Of a stretch of DNA of 64,000 nucleotides, positions 24,914 to 34,636 are shown piece by piece. Position 1 is the first letter of the stretch; each line of letters opens with the position of its first letter. The position numbers were made by a program, and so were the translations under genes. The notes below the pieces were generated by a model. It was given only the letters and a program-made list of their open reading frames with translations. It did not search any database and was not told the DNA's origin. The stretch is from contig DAOTYX010000202.1 in assembly GCA_034434635.1 (NCBI GenBank), positions 12,061 to 76,060 of the forward strand, written 5' to 3'. Source of the stretch: DAOTYX01 sp034434635 (GTDB lineage Bacteria > Chloroflexota > Anaerolineae > B4-G1 > DUEL01).

Positions 24914-26125
24914 CTACTCCTGCGCCAGCAACTCGATATCCGTCACCAGCGCGTCGAACGACCAGCCGGAGGCGTAGATCCAGACTGTCCGGATCTGCGC
25001 TGGCGGGCGTTCGAACTCCTCCACCAGGTTGCCGGATTCGAAAGTGTACCAGGTTTGCCCCGGTATCTGCTGGTCCCAATAGGGCAACAGGTCCCCTGCC
25101 GCCGCCGGCACGGCGTAGAAGCCGTGATACCAGGAGCGATCCGTGCCCTCCACGTCCTTGTAGTCAATCCGCACCATGATCGGGCATTCGGAGCCCAGAG
25201 AGCCGCAACCGGGGAGGCTCTGATTCAGCACCTGGACGTTGAGGTTCAGCACCAGAGAGGTAAAGTCGCGGACATCGTAGTTGACTGCCTGGCGTATGCC
25301 CACCTCGGCGTGGCCTTCACCGGTGCGGCTGAAGCGAGCCGTCGAGCGGCCATTGTAGGTTGTCGCCATGACGTTGCCGGCGGGCGCCTGCTGCACATCC
25401 TTGTGATAGACCTCCCACTCCGTCCCCAGCGGCGCGTCGAACCGCCCGTTGGTCAGCAGGTTCCGTTCGGCGGGGAGCGTTGGCAGTGTTGTGGCTCCCG
25501 TTCGCACGATTGTCCGCTGTGATGCGCCCAGCGAGACGGTCGGGCCGCCGTTGGTGCTGACGGTGGCTTCGCCATCGCGGACGGCCAGTTCAGAGGCCGT
25601 CGGGTCCACCCGCGCCTCGTAACTTCCCTCGCTCAGCGTGGCCGCCATGTGAGGGGTGCGGATCTCGACCGTGGTGTGTCGTCCCTGTGCGGCAGAGACG
25701 GTGATGCGCGCCCGGCCTGCGGTCATCGCCAGCGTAACCTGATGGGGCAGCGTGCTGGCCCTGAAGCGAGGAGAACGCGCGCCAATGAGGGTCAGGGTGG
25801 TGTCGTTGTAAATCTGCACTGCGGCGACCACCGTCGGTTCGTTGCCGGGGGCGTACAGGGTCAACAGGCCCTGCGCGGTGGCATCGGTGGTGATGATGCT
25901 GCCTCCTGGCACATCGGAGGTGCTCACCAGGGCGATGACCGGGCCTTGTCCCCCGCGCTGCATCCGCGGTGTGCCCTGCTGCGGCTCCACGAGCGCCTGT
26001 TGTCCGACGCGGGCATTGTGGATGACGTAGCGCACGCCGAGGGGAAAGCCAATGGCCGACCCCAGGCAGATGATGAAGGAAATCAGCAGGATAGCCCAGG
26101 CCAGCCGTCCGCGGTTTTGGCTCAT
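24914..26125 (-). CDS. Membrane-anchored FecR-like protein with C-terminal jelly-roll domain
   Basis: The 403-residue protein has an N-terminal transmembrane segment (AWAILLISFIICLGSAIGFP). A FecR-type beta region at about residues 60-210 follows, with GRARITVSAAQ and LAVRDGEATVS, the usual FecR repeats. After NLLTNGRFDAPLGTEWEVY comes a C-terminal jelly-roll domain. There is no sigma-factor partner beside it, so classical FecR signalling is not supported. Its ATG overlaps the acyP stop by 4 bp (ATGA), making it the last gene of the rseP operon. Confidence 0.75.
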   Translation of the reverse strand: MSQNRGRLAWAILLISFIICLGSAIGFPLGVRYVIHNARVGQQALVEPQQGTPRMQRGGQGPVIALVSTSDVPGGSIITTDATAQGLLTLYAPGNEPTVVAAVQIYNDTTLTLIGARSPRFRASTLPHQVTLAMTAGRARITVSAAQGRHTTVEIRTPHMAATLSEGSYEARVDPTASELAVRDGEATVSTNGGPTVSLGASQRTIVRTGATTLPTLPAERNLLTNGRFDAPLGTEWEVYHKDVQQAPAGNVMATTYNGRSTARFSRTGEGHAEVGIRQAVNYDVRDFTSLVLNLNVQVLNQSLPGCGSLGSECPIMVRIDYKDVEGTDRSWYHGFYAVPAAAGDLLPYWDQQIPGQTWYTFESGNLVEEFERPPAQIRTVWIYASGWSFDALVTDIELLAQE

Positions 26126-26421
26126 AAGAAGCGCACCCCGAAGCGGGTGAAGTCTCCACGGGCCGGTTCCCAGTTCGCCTCCACACGCCCGACGCGCGCG
26201 GCAGGCGGTCCCTGGTGCAGAAAGGCCAGCAGCTCCTCCAACGCCGGGCGGGGCCCCTCGGCGACGACCTCGACGGTGCGGCCGTCCCGGCAGTTGGCCA
26301 CCCAGCCGGTCAGGCCGAGGGCGCGCGCGGCCTCGACGGTGGCAGAGCGGAAGTTGACCCCCTGCACCCGTCCCATGACGAAGGCGTGGAGCCGTACATC
26401 GGCTCTGTTCTCTTCTTCCAT
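26122..26421 (-). CDS. acyP: Acylphosphatase
   Basis: Hydrolyses the carboxyl-phosphate bond of acylphosphates. The 99-residue protein contains GRVQGVNFR with the phosphate-binding Arg, and GWVANCRDGRTVEVVAEG with the catalytic Asn. Size and fold order are standard. The ATG at 26421 was chosen because it lies 8 bases after GGAGG; an ATG two codons earlier is too close to that site. It lies 2 bp after the pflX-like gene and overlaps the FecR-like gene. Confidence 0.92.
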   Translation of the reverse strand: MEEENRADVRLHAFVMGRVQGVNFRSATVEAARALGLTGWVANCRDGRTVEVVAEGPRPALEELLAFLHQGPPAARVGRVEANWEPARGDFTRFGVRFL

Positions 26422-26423
26422 CC

Positions 26424-27362
26424 TCATATCCTCCACAGAACTGGCCGGCGTTGGTCGAAACGGTGCAGGCCCGCCTGTCGGGCGGCCTGCAATGCCTCGG
26501 CGTATTCCTGGGCGGTGATCGGACGATCAAGCGGCGGGAACTGGTGCGCCCGGTAGCAGGGCCGGTACTGATCCATCAGGTTGATGTAGGTCTCCGTGGA
26601 GACCTCCTGGGCCAGGAAGCGGGCGATTTCGGCGGTGCCGGCCAACCCACCGGGCAGGACCAGGTGGCGCACCAGCAACCCTCGCTGAGCGATGCCGCGC
26701 TGGTCCAGCACCAGGTCACCCACCTGACGGTGCATTTCCTTGACTGCCGCACGGTTGACCTCCGGGTAGTCCTCGACCTGGGAGAGGCGATGGGCCACCT
26801 GCGCATCGGCGTATTTCATGTCCGGCATATAGATGTCCACCACGCCGTCCAGCAGGCGCAGCGTCTCCAGCGCGTCATAGCCGCCGGTGTTGTAGACGAG
26901 GGGGATGCGGAGGCCCGCTTCCACGGCGTGGAGAAGAGCGGTCAGAATGGCGGGGACGACGTGGCTGGGGGAGACCAGGTTGATGTTATGGCAACCCTGC
27001 GCCTGGAGCGCGAGCATCATCGCGGCGATCTCCTCCGGCTCGACGGCCTGGCCGTGGCCGTGCTGGCTGATGTCGGCGTTCTGGCAGTACTGGCAGCGGA
27101 GGTTGCACCAGGAGAAGAAGATCGTGCCGGAGCCGTGGGTGCCGCGCAGGGGGTCTTCCTCGCCCATATGGGGGTGGAAACTGGCGACGACGGCCTGGAC
27201 GCCGGTGCGGCATGCCCCAGTCTTCGCGTAGCGATCAACACCACAGGCGCGCGGGCAGAGATCGCACGCGCGCAGTCGCTCGGCAGCGGCCTGCGCCCTC
27301 CGACGCAGTTCCCCGGAGGAGAGAAGGGCCAGGTAGGCGGGGACAGGTTCACTCCTGCTCAC
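26424..27362 (-). CDS. Radical SAM protein, PflX-like (pyruvate formate-lyase-activating enzyme homologue)
   Basis: The 312-residue protein has the radical SAM motif CNLRCQYC, plus an N-terminal cysteine cluster CDLCPRACGVDR...GAC typical of the PflX subgroup. The rest of the TIM-barrel is present, including VYNTGGYD and VDIYMPDMKY. Members activate unknown glycyl-radical or other targets; no glycyl radical enzyme is in this window. A GTG start overlaps the upstream peptidase gene by 14 bp. Specific substrate is unknown. Confidence 0.85.
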   Translation of the reverse strand: MSRSEPVPAYLALLSSGELRRRAQAAAERLRACDLCPRACGVDRYAKTGACRTGVQAVVASFHPHMGEEDPLRGTHGSGTIFFSWCNLRCQYCQNADISQHGHGQAVEPEEIAAMMLALQAQGCHNINLVSPSHVVPAILTALLHAVEAGLRIPLVYNTGGYDALETLRLLDGVVDIYMPDMKYADAQVAHRLSQVEDYPEVNRAAVKEMHRQVGDLVLDQRGIAQRGLLVRHLVLPGGLAGTAEIARFLAQEVSTETYINLMDQYRPCYRAHQFPPLDRPITAQEYAEALQAARQAGLHRFDQRRPVLWRI

Positions 27363-28581
27363 CTCGCCGCTCCCGCGGACGCAGCCGGCCGACCATGGGC
27401 AGGGCCAGCAGCAGGCTCAGCCCCCACAACAACAGGAAGGGAGTGTTATCGGAAGCCCAGGCCAGCCAGCCGCTCAGGCCCATCAGGCGGGCGCGCCAGG
27501 CCAGGTCGAGCCGTTCCGGTGTGGTGTTCAGCGCGCGGCTGATACCCCCCTCGCAGGAGGCTCCGTCGGCGTAGGCGTCCAGCAACGCGCGGATGCCCGC
27601 TGTCCCGTATCGGTCGCGGATGAACTGTACCAGGTTGGCTGCCTGCGCGTAGGAGAGGAAGGCACGCTCACGGTTGGCCGGAAAGGGGGCGCATAACTCG
27701 CTCAGCGGAATCAACTCCCCCTCGGCGCGGGCTTCGTTCAGGGCGATCTCCAGATCAGGATCGGCGCGCATCTCATAGGTTGTCGCCAACCCCTCGTCCA
27801 GCCAGTCGGGGACGTGGGTGTACCCTTCGGCCCCGGTCACCTGATAGACCATCAGGTGGGTCAGTTCATGGGGCAGGTCCCGCTCCAGAGTGCTCAGGGC
27901 GCGGCTGTCATAGGGGACGGCCAGCAGGATGACGCCCAGTTCCGGGCGGGCCTGCCCGTTCACCCACTCGCGGCCGGCTATCTCCAGCGCCGCACGCAGG
28001 TCGGCGACCGAGGGATAGAGGTAGATGTCCACCCGCTCTGGCGCCGTCGTCTCCAGGTCGTTGACGAGCCGATCCAGGGTGGCGGTGGCCAGGTTGAGCG
28101 CTGCGTGGGCGATGACGGGGTCGTCCGCCACCATATGCACCCACAAGGGGCCTGACGGCGTGGAGACCCAATCGAACCGGTTGTCGCTGTACTGGAAGGA
28201 GGACGGTTGGGTGGTGAGGGAGTTGCCGGCGCTGTCACGGATCTCCCACCACCAGGTGATCTGGCCGAAGGGCGGAAGCGGAAACTGGCGCAGGTCGCGC
28301 TCCAGGCTGGCCTGTAGCGCCGGGGCAGGGGGAATCTCGAGGGGGTGAACCTCGACGTTACCCTGTCCCTGGGGTTGAAGGTACAGGTATACGGCGGTGA
28401 TGCTGGCCGGGGCGCTGGCTTCGATGCTGAAGGTCGCCTGTTGCCCGAAGGTGTAGGTGTACGAAGTGGAACTGACGGTGATGGGCGGGCTTTCCTGAGC
28501 CGCGACAGCCGCGACCATCACGGCTGCGCCCAGAAACGCCCCGACCAGGACCAGGAGTCGTTGCAGGCTGTTTGGTTTCAC
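27349..28581 (-). CDS. Secreted, membrane-anchored MA-clan metallopeptidase
   Basis: The 410-residue protein has a signal peptide (to about residue 28), then a beta-rich region. A gluzincin peptidase domain follows with HELTH (HExxH) in DLPHELTHLMVYQV and the downstream Glu in WLDEGLAT, consistent with a peptidase MA-like zinc site. A C-terminal transmembrane segment (FLLLWGLSLLLALPMV) and a basic tail place the active domain outside the membrane. GTG starts it and overlaps the stop of the HEAT gene by 4 bp. Target unknown. Confidence 0.83.
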   Translation of the reverse strand: MKPNSLQRLLVLVGAFLGAAVMVAAVAAQESPPITVSSTSYTYTFGQQATFSIEASAPASITAVYLYLQPQGQGNVEVHPLEIPPAPALQASLERDLRQFPLPPFGQITWWWEIRDSAGNSLTTQPSSFQYSDNRFDWVSTPSGPLWVHMVADDPVIAHAALNLATATLDRLVNDLETTAPERVDIYLYPSVADLRAALEIAGREWVNGQARPELGVILLAVPYDSRALSTLERDLPHELTHLMVYQVTGAEGYTHVPDWLDEGLATTYEMRADPDLEIALNEARAEGELIPLSELCAPFPANRERAFLSYAQAANLVQFIRDRYGTAGIRALLDAYADGASCEGGISRALNTTPERLDLAWRARLMGLSGWLAWASDNTPFLLLWGLSLLLALPMVGRLRPRERRGEQE

Positions 28582-29555
28582 AGGAGATCCTCGTCCTCGA
28601 AGTCTTCCTCCTCTTCCTCTTCCTCATCGAAATCGAAGGGGAGGAGGAGTCCGCCCAGGTCGCCGTGGAGGAACTCCAGTTCACGCAGGGCTTCCCGTGC
28701 GGCCTGACGCATCGCCTCGTCTTCCACCTGCGCGCACAGACGCAGGACGCGCCGGGCCTCGTCCCCGCCGATCTGCCCCAGTGACCAGATGGTGGCCTCC
28801 CGTACCTCGGGATCGGTGTCGTTCACCAATCGCACCAGCCGGGGGATGGCCTCCTCGATAGCCAGTTCGCCGCAGGCGCGCGCGGCCTCGTAGCGCATCT
28901 CGGGATTGGTGGCAGAGAGTTGCTCCAGGACGCAGGAGGCCCAGCGCTCGTCGGCGCTGCGTCCCATGGCGAAGATGGCGCTGACGCGCATCTTCTCGTC
29001 GGGGTGTTGGTAGGCGGCGCCGATGAGCGCGGCGACCTCCCGCTTCCCGGAGTAGGCGAGCGATTCCAGCGCGCGTCGCCGCACTTCGGTCTGTTCGTCA
29101 CTGGTGTGCGCTGTCAGGAGTCCCTGGTAGGCCTGGCGGTAGGGCTGCGGGCGGATCTTGCCCAGTTCGCCCATCAGCACGAAGCGCCCCAGTCCAATGG
29201 CCGCAGCCGCGCGCACCTCCGTGGCGGGGTCCTCGCGCAGCCGGGCGAGGAGAAGCGGGATCATGCGGATGTCGTCTTCCTCCCACAACCCGTCCACGGC
29301 CACCTGCCGCACCGTCGCGTCGGGGTCTTCCAGGGCCATGCGGAACACCTCGCCGAAGTTGACCTCGAAGTCATCCTCGGCGATCTCCGCCAGGGCGGCA
29401 ATCGTCCGTTGGCGGGTTTCCAACGGCAGGTCGAACCATACCGCCCGCACCTCGGCCATCTCTTCCTCTTCCAGGTTGGAGAGGTCGTACAGCCGGGCGC
29501 GTGGCAGTGACCCGCCGCGCAGTGTGGTGAGCAGGCTTTGCAGGGAGCGTCTCAT
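28578..29555 (-). CDS. HEAT-repeat protein with acidic tail
   Basis: The 325-residue protein consists of about seven HEAT-like helical repeats, for example DPDATVRQVAVDGLW and DPATEVRAAAAIGLG, a protein-protein interaction scaffold. It ends with a run of Glu and Asp of about 20 residues. No catalytic motif is seen. Overlaps of 4 bp with both rseP upstream and the peptidase downstream show tight co-translation, so it may serve as an adaptor for those membrane proteins. That is inference. Confidence 0.85.
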   Translation of the reverse strand: MRRSLQSLLTTLRGGSLPRARLYDLSNLEEEEMAEVRAVWFDLPLETRQRTIAALAEIAEDDFEVNFGEVFRMALEDPDATVRQVAVDGLWEEDDIRMIPLLLARLREDPATEVRAAAAIGLGRFVLMGELGKIRPQPYRQAYQGLLTAHTSDEQTEVRRRALESLAYSGKREVAALIGAAYQHPDEKMRVSAIFAMGRSADERWASCVLEQLSATNPEMRYEAARACGELAIEEAIPRLVRLVNDTDPEVREATIWSLGQIGGDEARRVLRLCAQVEDEAMRQAAREALRELEFLHGDLGGLLLPFDFDEEEEEEEDFEDEDLL

Positions 29556-30931
29556 CGTTGGAACAAGGACCACGGGACGATAGGGTTGACAATGTCTATG
29601 GCGATGAGGATGAGCATCAGCGCGACCAGGATCGTCATCCCGATGAGGTGGATTTGCCCCTCCAGTTCGGGGCGTAATCGCCGCCCGCGGACGGCTTCGA
29701 GCAGCACGAACGCCGTTCGCCCGCCGTCGAGGCCGGGGAGCGGCAGCAGATTGGTCAACCCCAAGGCCAGGCTGGTGAGGGCGGCCATCTCCAGGGCGTA
29801 CCACGGCAGTCGCTCCTCGACGCTCTGCTGAAGGGAGAGGGTGAGGACCTGACTGATGCCGACGATGCTGGCGGGGCGCACCTCGTTCGTGCTCACCTCG
29901 CCCTGGGCCAGCATTTCCGGCAGTTGGGCGATCATAAGGATGGTGTTCACCAGATACTGTCCCGACTGCGCCATCGCCCGCGGCAGGGGGTAACGGACGA
30001 GGCGGGTCGGGTCGTGTTCGACGGACATGTAGATGCCCAGCAGGACCTGGTCGCCCTCCCGGCGCGGGATGGCGCTGAGAGTCAGCGGTGCGCCGTCGCG
30101 CTCGAGGGTCAGCGTCAGCGGGCGCCCGGCCGAGGACTGGATGATGGTGTGGAGGAGGTCTACCGCCTCCGTAGGGGTAGCGCCGGTGATGGGGGTGTCG
30201 GCAGCAGTGAGGACGATGTCGCCAGCCTGCAAGCCGGCCTCTTGCGCCGCGGAGCCCGTAACCACGTCGGTGATACGGATGCGGAACCCTTCGGGGTTAC
30301 CTGCCATATAGGCAGCGGTCATGACGAGAAAAGCGGTCAGCAGGTTCAGAAGCGGGCCAGCCAGCAGCGTGGCGACCCGCCAGCGACGCGGCTGAGCAGC
30401 CAGGCTGCGCGGATCTTTGGCATCGTCCTCGCCGGTCATGCGCACGAACCCGCCGAAAAACAGGGCGTTGATGGAATAGCGGACGCCGGGGTCGTACTCG
30501 GTCAGGCTGCCGCGGAGGATGGCCTCGTCGCTCCCTTCCTGCGGGATCAGTACGGGCTCCTCCGGCGCGGAGTCTTCCGGGCAGCCTTCTCCGCATGTCT
30601 TCTGGGCGGGAGGCAGGCGACGCAGGCGCAGCAGCCGCCATGTGTCATCGGCCTCCCTGCGCACCATCGCTTCCACCTTCTCGCCGATGGTGAGGCCAAT
30701 CGGGAGGGGCAGGCGGCCCGGCACCGCGATCGGGACGGGGCCGATCCTCAGCGTTCCCGGTTCGCCGGCCAAGATCCACAGACGGGGTGGGAAGCCCAGG
30801 CCGAACTCCTCGACGCGGACACCCGCACGACGCGCGGTCAGGAAGTGGCCGAGTTCGTGAATCAGGATCATCGGTCCCAGGATAATGATGAAAGTTGCGG
30901 CAAACCACGCCGCCGTCACGAGTATGTCCAT
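29552..30931 (-). CDS. rseP: Site-2 protease, RseP/M50 family
   Basis: Intramembrane zinc metalloprotease of regulated intramembrane proteolysis. The 459-residue protein has HELGHF in its first membrane helix, a PDZ domain (GSAAQEAGLQAGDIVLTA) and the second metal motif LLPLPGLDGGR near the C-terminus. A soluble insertion of about 100 residues after the HELGH helix includes two cysteines (KTCGEGCPED), longer than in typical RseP. AAGGAG precedes the ATG. It leads the operon rseP-HEAT-peptidase-PflX-acyP-FecR. No anti-sigma factor is nearby. Confidence 0.92.
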   Translation of the reverse strand: MDILVTAAWFAATFIIILGPMILIHELGHFLTARRAGVRVEEFGLGFPPRLWILAGEPGTLRIGPVPIAVPGRLPLPIGLTIGEKVEAMVRREADDTWRLLRLRRLPPAQKTCGEGCPEDSAPEEPVLIPQEGSDEAILRGSLTEYDPGVRYSINALFFGGFVRMTGEDDAKDPRSLAAQPRRWRVATLLAGPLLNLLTAFLVMTAAYMAGNPEGFRIRITDVVTGSAAQEAGLQAGDIVLTAADTPITGATPTEAVDLLHTIIQSSAGRPLTLTLERDGAPLTLSAIPRREGDQVLLGIYMSVEHDPTRLVRYPLPRAMAQSGQYLVNTILMIAQLPEMLAQGEVSTNEVRPASIVGISQVLTLSLQQSVEERLPWYALEMAALTSLALGLTNLLPLPGLDGGRTAFVLLEAVRGRRLRPELEGQIHLIGMTILVALMLILIAIDIVNPIVPWSLFQR

Positions 30932-30965
30932 TCGACTCCTTACCAGGCTTTCTGCCCTCAAAGCC

Positions 30966-30994
30966 ATTATACCGCACAGACGGCTTCCTGAAAA
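30966..30994 (-). promoter_or_regulatory. Promoter for the rseP operon
   Basis: On the minus strand TTTTCA (30989-30994) and a consensus TATAAT (30966-30971) are separated by 17 bp, 35 bp before the rseP start codon. Confidence 0.7.
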
Positions 30995-31004
30995 GCGAGG
31001 GTGT

Positions 31005-31033
31005 TTGACAGAACTGCCCGCCCCGGCTATAAT
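31005..31033 (+). promoter_or_regulatory. Consensus sigma-70 promoter of secD
   Basis: TTGACA (31005-31010), 17-bp spacer, TATAAT (31028-31033): both hexamers and the spacing are perfect consensus. It is back-to-back with the rseP promoter. Confidence 0.92.
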
Positions 31034-31073
31034 CGCCCCGTTTGAAATCTCCCTGAGGGGGCGCATACAGACC

Positions 31074-32618
<1,545 letters not shown>

Positions 32619-32632
32619 CAAGCGAGGAAGAT

Positions 32633-33559
32633 ATGTTCAACATCGTTGAGAAGCGACGCTGGTACTTCCTGATAGCCGGTCTTGCCATCCTGTTGGGCAT
32701 CGCGGCGATGGTTGTGAGCACGGTGCGCTTCGGTTCGCCCGTGCGGTTGAGCATTGACTTCACCGGTGGAAGCCTGTTCGTCTTCCACTTCGATGGTCCG
32801 GCGGACGAGGCCGCAGTGCGCGCCGTGCTGGCCGACCATGGCCTTTCCGAGGCTATCGTGCAGCGGCTGGGGCGAGAGGAGGAGAATACCTGGCAGGTGC
32901 GCACCCGCGAGGCCGCGGCCAATGAGGTGCGCGACCTGCTGAACGATATGGAGGCGCGGGTGGCCCCCCTGAACCGCGACCTGCTGACCTATGAGACGGT
33001 ATCCCCGATGGTCGGCGGCGAGGTGACGCGCGCGGCGGGGATTGCCCTGCTGGTCTCCGCCACCATCATCATCGCCTTCATCTGGTGGTCCTTCCGCCGT
33101 GTCCCGCATGCCTTCCGCTACGGCGTGGCGGCGATCGCGGCGATGCTGAACGCGGTGTTCATCGCCTTCGGTTTCTATGCCCTGATGGGGGTTCTGAGCG
33201 GTTGGGAGGTGGACGCCCTCTTCCTGACTGCTCTTCTCACTGTCACCGCTTTCTCGGTGCAGGACACCATCGTGGTCTTCGACCGCATCCGCGAGAACCT
33301 GCCGCGCTATCGGAACGAGCCGTTCGAGCGCGTGGTCAACCGCTCCATCCTGGAGACGATCCACCGTTCTCTGGCCACCCAGTTGAACGCCATCTTCGTG
33401 ATGATCGCCATCATCCTGTTTGGCGGGGAGACGATTCGGCCGTTCATCGCCACCATGCTGGTCGGTCTGGTGGCGGGGACCCTCTCGTCCATCTTCGTCG
33501 CGGTGCCGTTGGTGGTGGCGTGGGAACTGGCGACGCGCCGCCGTGCGGCGGCTGTTTGA
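32633..33559 (+). CDS. secF: Protein translocase subunit SecF
   Basis: Partner of SecD in post-translocation export. The 308-residue protein has the N-terminal helix, the SIDFTGGSL motif and the C-terminal six-helix region with TVTAFSVQDTIVVFDRIREN. Length is normal. It starts 14 bp after secD and is in the same transcript. Confidence 0.96.
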   Translation: MFNIVEKRRWYFLIAGLAILLGIAAMVVSTVRFGSPVRLSIDFTGGSLFVFHFDGPADEAAVRAVLADHGLSEAIVQRLGREEENTWQVRTREAAANEVRDLLNDMEARVAPLNRDLLTYETVSPMVGGEVTRAAGIALLVSATIIIAFIWWSFRRVPHAFRYGVAAIAAMLNAVFIAFGFYALMGVLSGWEVDALFLTALLTVTAFSVQDTIVVFDRIRENLPRYRNEPFERVVNRSILETIHRSLATQLNAIFVMIAIILFGGETIRPFIATMLVGLVAGTLSSIFVAVPLVVAWELATRRRAAAV

Positions 33560-33562
33560 CCT

Positions 33563-33590
33563 TTGACTTTCCTGCCGCCTGTGCTACAAT
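33563..33590 (+). promoter_or_regulatory. Sigma-70 promoter
   Basis: TTGACT (33563-33568) and TACAAT (33585-33590), 16-bp spacer. The next start codon is 57 bp downstream. Confidence 0.75.
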
Positions 33591-33647
33591 GGTCTTGATG
33601 CCACGGGTCGAGCCCATGTTGCCGGTTGGCATCAGGAGGGTACACAA

Positions 33648-34112
33648 ATGAAAGCGCCAGCGTCTGCTGTGCCTGCGCCTGCGCCGGTGCAGGTTCCCCC
33701 GCCACTCTCGGCGAATGAGGAGCGCACTTGGGCGATGCTGGCCCACCTGAGCATCTTGCTCAACCTGATCTCCGGCGGCATCGGCTTGCTGTTGGCGTTG
33801 GTCATCTACCTGGTCTTCCAGAACCGTTCCCGCTACGTGGCCTACCACGGCCTGCAGTCCTTCTTCTTCCAACTCGTCTTCTGGATCGGGGGTGGCCTCC
33901 TGACCGCCATCGCCTGGACGGTCAGCGGCTTGCTGTCGGTGGTACTGATTGGGCTGTGCCTGATGCCCTTTGCCCTGCTGGTCACCCTGATCCCTGCCGC
34001 GGCGGTGATCTACGGCATCGTCGGCGGGGTGCAGTGCAGCCAGGGGCAGGACTTCCGCTACTGGCTGGTCGGCGACTGGGTGCGCGGCACGCTGGTCGGC
34101 GAGCAGACTTGA
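33648..34112 (+). CDS. DUF4870 membrane protein
   Basis: The 154-residue protein has a Pro-Ala-rich N-terminus, then the DUF4870 pattern ANEERTWAMLAHLSILLN and FQNRSRYVAYHGLQSFFFQL, with four hydrophobic segments. These small Tic20-like proteins have no established function. It has its own promoter just behind secF. A second protein of the same general type follows under a separate promoter. Confidence 0.82.
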   Translation: MKAPASAVPAPAPVQVPPPLSANEERTWAMLAHLSILLNLISGGIGLLLALVIYLVFQNRSRYVAYHGLQSFFFQLVFWIGGGLLTAIAWTVSGLLSVVLIGLCLMPFALLVTLIPAAAVIYGIVGGVQCSQGQDFRYWLVGDWVRGTLVGEQT

Positions 34113-34136
34113 CAGTCACCGCAATAAGAGTACAAT
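34109..34136 (+). promoter_or_regulatory. Sigma-70 promoter
   Basis: TTGACA (34109-34114) and TACAAT (34131-34136), 16-bp spacer. The first base of the -35 hexamer overlaps the stop region of the preceding gene. The 78-nt leader ends in AGGAG before the ATG at 34215. Confidence 0.78.
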
Positions 34137-34214
34137 AGCCTAAAGCAGGGGGCGACTAGGGTTCGCCCGACCGCTGTACCACTCAAAAACTCAGGAGTAA
34201 AGGAGAGGCAAAAA

Positions 34215-34532
34215 ATGGCAGAAGGAGTCTTTCCCTCGGGCGACGTCACCTCCGACGACAAGCTTTGGGCCCTTCTCAGCTGGCTGTTCTGGCCCGTGGC
34301 CCTGGTCATGCTGCTGATGGACGAGAAGAAGCAGCGGCCCTTCATCAAGTATAACGCCGTCCAGTCCCTGGCTTACGCTGTCCCCTGGTACGTGATCGGC
34401 TTCATCACCGTCGGTTGCGCCCTGGTTGCGGGCGCGGTCTACGCGATCATCCTGGGCGTCAAGGCCTACAAGGGGGAGTGGGTGACGGTTCCGGTCATCA
34501 CCGACTTCTGCAAGAAGCAGGGCTGGATCTGA
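34215..34532 (+). CDS. Small DUF4870-like membrane protein
   Basis: The 105-residue protein resembles the DUF4870 group: SDDKLWALLSWLFWPVALVM, then KQRPFIKYNAVQSLAY and a final two-helix membrane region. It has a strong separate promoter and an intrinsic terminator, so it is a monocistronic unit and likely well expressed. Function unknown. Confidence 0.8.
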   Translation: MAEGVFPSGDVTSDDKLWALLSWLFWPVALVMLLMDEKKQRPFIKYNAVQSLAYAVPWYVIGFITVGCALVAGAVYAIILGVKAYKGEWVTVPVITDFCKKQGWI

Positions 34533-34549
34533 TCACAGAACGTGCACGG

Positions 34550-34580
34550 AAGCCCCTCCTTACCTGGAGGGGCTTTTCCT
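34550..34580 (+). terminator. Rho-independent terminator
   Basis: AAGCCCCTCC (34550-34559) and GGAGGGGCTT (34566-34575) form a perfect 10-bp stem with a 6-nt loop, followed by TTCCTT. It ends the DUF4870-like transcript. Confidence 0.92.
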
Positions 34581-34636
34581 TGTCTCCAACCTGTCTACTG
34601 CTGACCACTCGTTTTGTCTAGAGGAGGGGTTCTGAC

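Noticed and set aside
24914..26125. FecR-type sigma regulator
   Set aside because: No ECF sigma factor or TonB receptor is adjacent, so only the domain, not the pathway, is supported.
30885..31073. Longer SecD start upstream of 31074
   Set aside because: That segment contains a perfect promoter and the opposite rseP promoter.
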